Below the pieces are notes generated by a model. It was not told where the DNA came from. It searched no databases and saw only the letters and a list, made by a program, of their open reading frames with translations. A DNA stretch of 27,655 bases from Syntrophaceae bacterium UBA5619 (lineage in GTDB: Bacteria; Desulfobacterota; Syntrophia; Syntrophales; UBA5619): positions 1 through 27,655 of the forward strand of contig DIKL01000074.1 in assembly GCA_002424545.1 (NCBI GenBank). Reading direction: 5' to 3'. Both the position numbers and the translations under genes were made by a program. The first letter of the stretch is position 1. Each line of letters starts with the position of its first letter. Shown here one piece after another: positions 24,209-27,655 of the stretch.

Positions 24209-25378
24209 TCAGATTGCGCCCTTTTCCCTCATCCGGGCGATATCGTCGGCGCTGAACCCCAGGCCGGCGAGTATTTCCTCGTTGTCGGCGCCCAAGAGCG
24301 GCGCCGGTCGGTATTCCTGCGTCGTCTCGGACATCATGAGCGGATTCCCCAGGACCTTGATCCTTCCGGCCTTGGGATGATCCACCTCGACCACCATGCG
24401 GTTCGCGATCAGTTTCGGGTCATTGAAGATCTCCGCGATGGTGCGGATCTTGCCGGTGGGGATGCCGACCTTCAAGAGCTGCTCGCACCACTCGACCGTG
24501 GTCTTGGTCTTAAAGACGGGATCGAGGATCGCGTTGAGCTGATCGCGGTTGGCCACGCGGTCCTTGTTCGTCAGGAAGCGGGGGTCCTCCTTCAGGTGGG
24601 CCAGCCCCAGCTGGTCGCAGAGCGTGAGCCAGAGGCCGTTGTTCCCGCAGGCGATGTTGACGTAGCCGTCGGCCGACTTGAAGAGCCGGTAAGGGGCCCA
24701 GCTCGGGTGCTTGTTCCCCAGACGCCGCGAGTCCTCGCCGATACCCACATATTTGCTCCCCGGCAGTTGGAGCAGCGACACCATGGAATGGAGCATGGCG
24801 ATGTCGACATACTGGCCTCGGCCGGTCTTTCCCCTGTGGATCAGCGCGTAGAGAATCCCCTGCACGCCGTAGAGGGCGCTGATCAGATCCGAGATGGGGA
24901 TCGCCACCTTCATGGGCTCGCCCTTGGGCTCGCCGGTGATGGACATCAAGCCGCACTCGCCCTGGACGATCGGGTCGTAGGAACCGGTCTTGTCGGCGCT
25001 GCCGTACCCGGAAATGGAGCAGTAGATCAGGCGGGGATTCCGGGCCGCCGCAGCCTTGTAGCTGAACCCCAGCTTGTCGCATACACCCGGCCGAAAGTTT
25101 TCGATGAAGACATCGGCCTGGTCGATGAGCCGCCAGAGGGCCTCCTTGCCTTCCAGGCTTTTCAGATCCAGGGTGATGCTCTTCTTGTTGCAGTTCATCT
25201 CGATGAACCAAACGCTTTCACCGTTAATGAACGGCGGCGCCGTCCGGGTATCGTCCCCTTTGCCCGGGGCTTCGACCTTGATGACCTCGGCGCCCATCTG
25301 ACCCAGCTGAAGGGTGCAAGTGGGTCCCGCAACCACCCGGGTCAGGTCGATCACTTTAATTCCAGTTAATGGCAACAT
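24209..25378 (-). CDS. class III CoA-transferase (CaiB/BaiF family)
   Basis: 389 residues, typical length. Family features are the N-terminal LTGIKVIDLTRVVAGP, GAEVIKVEAPGKGDDTR, the SITLDLKSLEGKEAL and DVFIENFRPGV blocks, and PISDLISALYG, in which Asp164 aligns with the catalytic aspartate of formyl-CoA/carnitine CoA-transferases. It moves CoA between carboxylic acids, or acts as a racemase-like relative. It is the first structural gene after the GntR regulator (31-base gap) and likely activates the imported substrate. GGGAGAGGA lies about 9 bases before the ATG. The substrate is unknown. Confidence 0.92.
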   Translation of the reverse strand: MLPLTGIKVIDLTRVVAGPTCTLQLGQMGAEVIKVEAPGKGDDTRTAPPFINGESVWFIEMNCNKKSITLDLKSLEGKEALWRLIDQADVFIENFRPGVCDKLGFSYKAAAARNPRLIYCSISGYGSADKTGSYDPIVQGECGLMSITGEPKGEPMKVAIPISDLISALYGVQGILYALIHRGKTGRGQYVDIAMLHSMVSLLQLPGSKYVGIGEDSRRLGNKHPSWAPYRLFKSADGYVNIACGNNGLWLTLCDQLGLAHLKEDPRFLTNKDRVANRDQLNAILDPVFKTKTTVEWCEQLLKVGIPTGKIRTIAEIFNDPKLIANRMVVEVDHPKAGRIKVLGNPLMMSETTQEYRPAPLLGADNEEILAGLGFSADDIARMREKGAI

Positions 25379-25409
25379 CTGCTTACATCCTCTCCCATTT
25401 CATTTTTCC

Positions 25410-26090
25410 TCATATTCCCCCGCGCTTGGCCTGGAGGGCGTCATCCATGGACTGACGGATATGGATCCGCATAACCCGTTCACACAACTCCGGGTCTTTG
25501 ATTTTCAGGGCCAGCATGATCTGACGATGGCCGTCGCCAGCCCTCTTCGCCGCAGCAAGGGACTGAAGGGTATCCTTGCGATACCTCAGCACGTATTTCC
25601 TCATATTAACGATAAGACTGTGGAATCGGCGGTTGTCCGCAACCATGGCATGCAGGGTGTCGTGAAACTGGGTATTCCAATGAAAGACCTCGTTGAGCCT
25701 TTCCCTGCGCAGGGCATCGTCCGATTTATCCATGATCTCCTCGAGCAACTTCATCTGTTCATCGGTGATCCGTCCGCAGATGATCCTCAAGGTGTACCCT
25801 TCCAGGGCCGTCCGCAGGTTGAACAGGTCCGCGACCTCCTCCGGAGAATCATGGGGAATACAGAACCCCCGCGACTCCAGGGGCTCAATCAGGCCGTCCT
25901 GCTCGAGTTTGTGGAGCGCTTCCCTGACCGGGGTCCGGCTTACACCCAACTCCTCGGCGAGATGCTCTTCGGCAAGGCGTTCACCGGGGAGGAACCGACC
26001 GGAAAAGATGTCGTTCTTCAGTTGCTCGTAGGTTTTCTCCCGGACGGACATACCGTTTTTCGGTTGCTTTTGGGATCGCTTTTCGATCAT
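25410..26090 (-). CDS. GntR-family transcriptional regulator, FadR/FCD subfamily
   Basis: 226 residues from ATG 26090. A winged helix-turn-helix (GERLAEEHLAEELGVSRTPVREAL, split here as LAEEHLAEELGVSRTPVREA) precedes an all-helical FCD ligand domain with the LFNLRTALEGYTLR and NTQFHDTLH segments that usually hold a metal and a carboxylate effector. A TTG at 26102 would add four residues but lies within a putative operator; no clear ribosome site marks any start, and ATG 26051 is also possible. It heads the - strand catabolic genes and is divergent from ilvD. It probably represses both, released by a small organic acid. Confidence 0.9.
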   Translation of the reverse strand: MIEKRSQKQPKNGMSVREKTYEQLKNDIFSGRFLPGERLAEEHLAEELGVSRTPVREALHKLEQDGLIEPLESRGFCIPHDSPEEVADLFNLRTALEGYTLRIICGRITDEQMKLLEEIMDKSDDALRRERLNEVFHWNTQFHDTLHAMVADNRRFHSLIVNMRKYVLRYRKDTLQSLAAAKRAGDGHRQIMLALKIKDPELCERVMRIHIRQSMDDALQAKRGGI

Positions 26091-26092
26091 TA

Positions 26093-26102
26093 TTGTATCC
26101 AA
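26093..26102. promoter_or_regulatory. putative GntR operator at the regulator's own start
   Basis: TTGTATCCAA is an imperfect palindrome within an AT-rich ATTAT...ATAAT frame (26089-26107). The same core occurs inverted at 26269-26278. It resembles TTGTATACAA-type sites of FCD-subfamily GntR regulators. It lies just upstream of ATG 26090 and downstream of the predicted gntR promoter, a position suited to autorepression. Confidence 0.6.
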
Positions 26103-26131
26103 ATAATGCCGTTTTTGCAGAATTTAAAAAC

Positions 26132-26160
26132 TGTCTATTACAGTAGAAATGACTTGTCAA
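26132..26160 (-). promoter_or_regulatory. predicted promoter of gntR and the catabolic genes
   Basis: On the - strand a perfect TTGACA (26160-26155) is followed after 17 bases by TAGACA (26137-26132). The weak -10 resembles the TAGAAA used with TTGACA at 4392-4420. Transcription would start near 26125 and cross the operator at 26093-26102. Confidence 0.5.
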
Positions 26161-26264
26161 GCAATTTTTTTATAAAAATATCATAATGATTATTAATGTA
26201 TATGCATATTCATCTTCAATAGTCCGTCTTCCCTGCGGACTGCGATGATTCTTACGGACAAGTG

Positions 26265-26285
26265 ATTATTGGATACAATTATTGG
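26265..26285 (+). promoter_or_regulatory. putative GntR operator overlapping the -10 of the divergent ilvD promoter
   Basis: ATTATTGGATACAATTATT contains TTGGATACAA (26269-26278), the exact reverse complement of the core at 26093-26102. Inside it, TACAAT (26274-26279) is a good -10 (5 of 6) for rightward transcription; the matching -35 region is poor, as expected for a regulated promoter. Binding here would block the promoter of the dehydratase gene at 26401. The 26162-26211 stretch just upstream is strongly AT-rich and includes ATATGCATAT (26200-26209). Confidence 0.6.
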
Positions 26286-26400
26286 CTTGAATCCCCGCAT
26301 GGCCTGTGTTAAGGAATTCATGAGCTGTGAAGGAAATGGATCAACCTTGTCGATTTTTCAGGAAAAGACGAATACCCAAACAAAACCAGGAGGAACGATC

Positions 26401-27655
26401 ATGCGTTCGGATGGGATGAAAAAAGGGCTGGAGAGGGCGCCGCATCGCTCGCTGTTCAAGGCGTTGGGGCTGACGGACCGGGAAATCGAACAGCCGATGA
26501 TCGGCATTGCGAACTCGGCCAATGAGGTGATTCCGGGCCATCTGCATCTGCACCAGATTTCGGAAGCGGTCAAGGCCGGCGTCCGGATGGCCGGCGGAAC
26601 GCCGCTGGAGTTCTTCACGATCGGGATCTGCGACGGGATCGTCATGGGCCACGAGGGGATGAAGTACTCGCTGAGCTCGCGCGAACTGATCGCCGACTCC
26701 GTCGAATCGATGGCGATGGCCTACCCCTTCGACGGCCTCGTCCTGATTCCCAACTGCGATAAGATCGTCCCGGGGATGCTGATGGCCGCGGCGCGCCTGA
26801 ATATCCCGACGATCGTCATCAGCGGCGGACCGATGCTCTCCGGCGATTTCCAGGGCAAGAAGACCGACCTGATCAAGCTCTTCGAATACGTCGGCCGGGC
26901 CAAGGTCGGGACGATGACGATGGAAGAGCTGCGCGAGGCGGAGGGTTGCGCCTGTCCGGGCGTCGGTTCCTGCGCGGGGATGTTCACGGCCAATTCGATG
27001 AACTGCCTCACCGAGGCGCTGGGGATGGGGCTTCCCGGAAACGGGACCATCCCCGCCGTCTGGGCGGAGAGGATCCGGCTGGCGAAGGAAGCGGGCATGC
27101 AGGTCATGGAACTGGTCGAGAGAGACGTCAAGCCCTCCGACATCCTGACGGCCGCGGCCTTCGAAAACGCGCTCCGCGTCGACCTGGCCTTCGGCGGTTC
27201 GACCAACACCTCGCTTCATTTGCCGGCGATCGCCAAGGAGGCGGGGATCCCGCTCACCCTCGAAACCTTCAACGCCTTCAGCAACAAGACCCCACACCTC
27301 TGCTCCATGGCGCCGGGCGGCCCCCACGATCTCCAGCAGCTCCACCTGGCGGGCGGGATTCAATCGCTGATGCAGGAGCTCTCCCGGGGCGGCATGATCC
27401 ATCAGGAGGCGATGACCGTCACCGGAAAGAAGGTCGGAGAAAACCTGGCGGGCCGAAAGGTCCGCGATCCCGAAATCATCCGTCCGTTGGAGAAGCCCTA
27501 CCACGCGACCGGCGGCCTGAGCATCCTGTTCGGAAACCTCGCCCCGGAAGGGGCCGTCGTCAAGAGCTCCGCGGTGGACGACACGATGCTCCGACACACC
27601 GGCCCGGCCCGCGTCTTTGATTCCGAGGAACCGGCCATGCAGGCGATCCTGGACG
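26401..27655 (+). CDS. ilvD: dihydroxy-acid dehydratase family protein (IlvD/Edd), 3' end outside window
   Basis: The first 418 codons of an IlvD-type dehydratase; the frame is open to the window end (family length about 555). AGGAGG at 26388-26393 precedes ATG 26401 by 7 bases. Motifs include the N-terminal [25 protein letters not shown], the Fe-S ligand regions NCDKIVPGM and [13 protein letters not shown], and [15 protein letters not shown]. By homology it removes water from 2,3-dihydroxy acids in valine/isoleucine synthesis. The divergent GntR regulator and operator over its promoter suggest that it may instead act on a sugar acid or hydroxy acid in the catabolic set; this is inference. 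No other ilv gene is visible. Confidence 0.92.
   Translation, partial: MRSDGMKKGLERAPHRSLFKALGLTDREIEQPMIGIANSANEVIPGHLHLHQISEAVKAGVRMAGGTPLEFFTIGICDGIVMGHEGMKYSLSSRELIADSVESMAMAYPFDGLVLIPNCDKIVPGMLMAAARLNIPTIVISGGPMLSGDFQGKKTDLIKLFEYVGRAKVGTMTMEELREAEGCACPGVGSCAGMFTANSMNCLTEALGMGLPGNGTIPAVWAERIRLAKEAGMQVMELVERDVKPSDILTAAAFENALRVDLAFGGSTNTSLHLPAIAKEAGIPLTLETFNAFSNKTPHLCSMAPGGPHDLQQLHLAGGIQSLMQELSRGGMIHQEAMTVTGKKVGENLAGRKVRDPEIIRPLEKPYHATGGLSILFGNLAPEGAVVKSSAVDDTMLRHTGPARVFDSEEPAMQAILD

Noticed and set aside
26221..26241. AGTCCG/CGGACT inverted repeat as a terminator
   Set aside because: A 6-bp stem with a 9-base loop and no T-tract; it lies in a promoter region and is probably chance.
26341..27597. 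418-codon open frame on the - strand opposite ilvD
   Set aside because: The + strand frame carries IlvD motifs and a good ribosome site; the reverse frame is compositional.

Overview
The window is a GC-rich, gene-dense stretch of bacterial chromosome, most likely from an anaerobic, menaquinone-using member of the Desulfobacterota (former Deltaproteobacteria, syntroph or sulfate-reducer type). This assignment is an inference from gene content: ferredoxin-linked 2-oxoacid oxidation, ADP-forming acyl-CoA synthetases, a Rieske/cytochrome b pair with low-potential features, a tripartite tricarboxylate transporter and several Fe-S flavoproteins. There are no rRNA, tRNA, CRISPR, IS or phage features that I can see.

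Region 1 (1-9126, + strand) is an energy-metabolism block. It begins inside korA and continues with korB, korC, sucC and sucD, which together take 2-oxoglutarate through succinyl-CoA to succinate with reduced ferredoxin and ATP/GTP. After a well-formed promoter (4392-4420) comes a single short succinate dehydrogenase membrane anchor, then sdhA and sdhB. A Rieske protein overlaps sdhB by four bases, and a one-piece b6-type cytochrome b overlaps the Rieske gene. A 98-residue membrane protein of unknown function ends the unit. No SdhD and no cytochrome c1/f gene is present. The layout suggests that succinate oxidation and a c-less Rieske/cytochrome b complex are made together.

Region 2 (9241-26090, all - strand) looks catabolic. 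In transcription order it holds: a GntR/FCD regulator; a class III CoA-transferase; the beta and alpha subunits of an ADP-forming acyl-CoA synthetase; an acyl-CoA carboxyltransferase without visible partners; a 708-residue FAD/Fe-S oxidoreductase whose GltD-type domains are in an unusual order; a 206-residue unknown protein coupled to it; a serine-glyoxylate aminotransferase; TctC, TctB and TctA; an intrinsic terminator; a glycolate/lactate dehydrogenase-type FAD/Fe-S fusion; and a ModA/WtpA-like binding protein with no signal peptide. The substrate is not identifiable from sequence. Hydroxy-acid uptake and oxidation to a 2-oxoacid such as glyoxylate, plus CoA-ester chemistry, is the best guess.

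Region 3 (26091-27655) is an AT-rich divergent intergenic region with two near-identical putative GntR operators, one at the regulator's start and one over the predicted -10 of the divergent gene. It is followed by an ilvD-family dehydratase that runs off the window.
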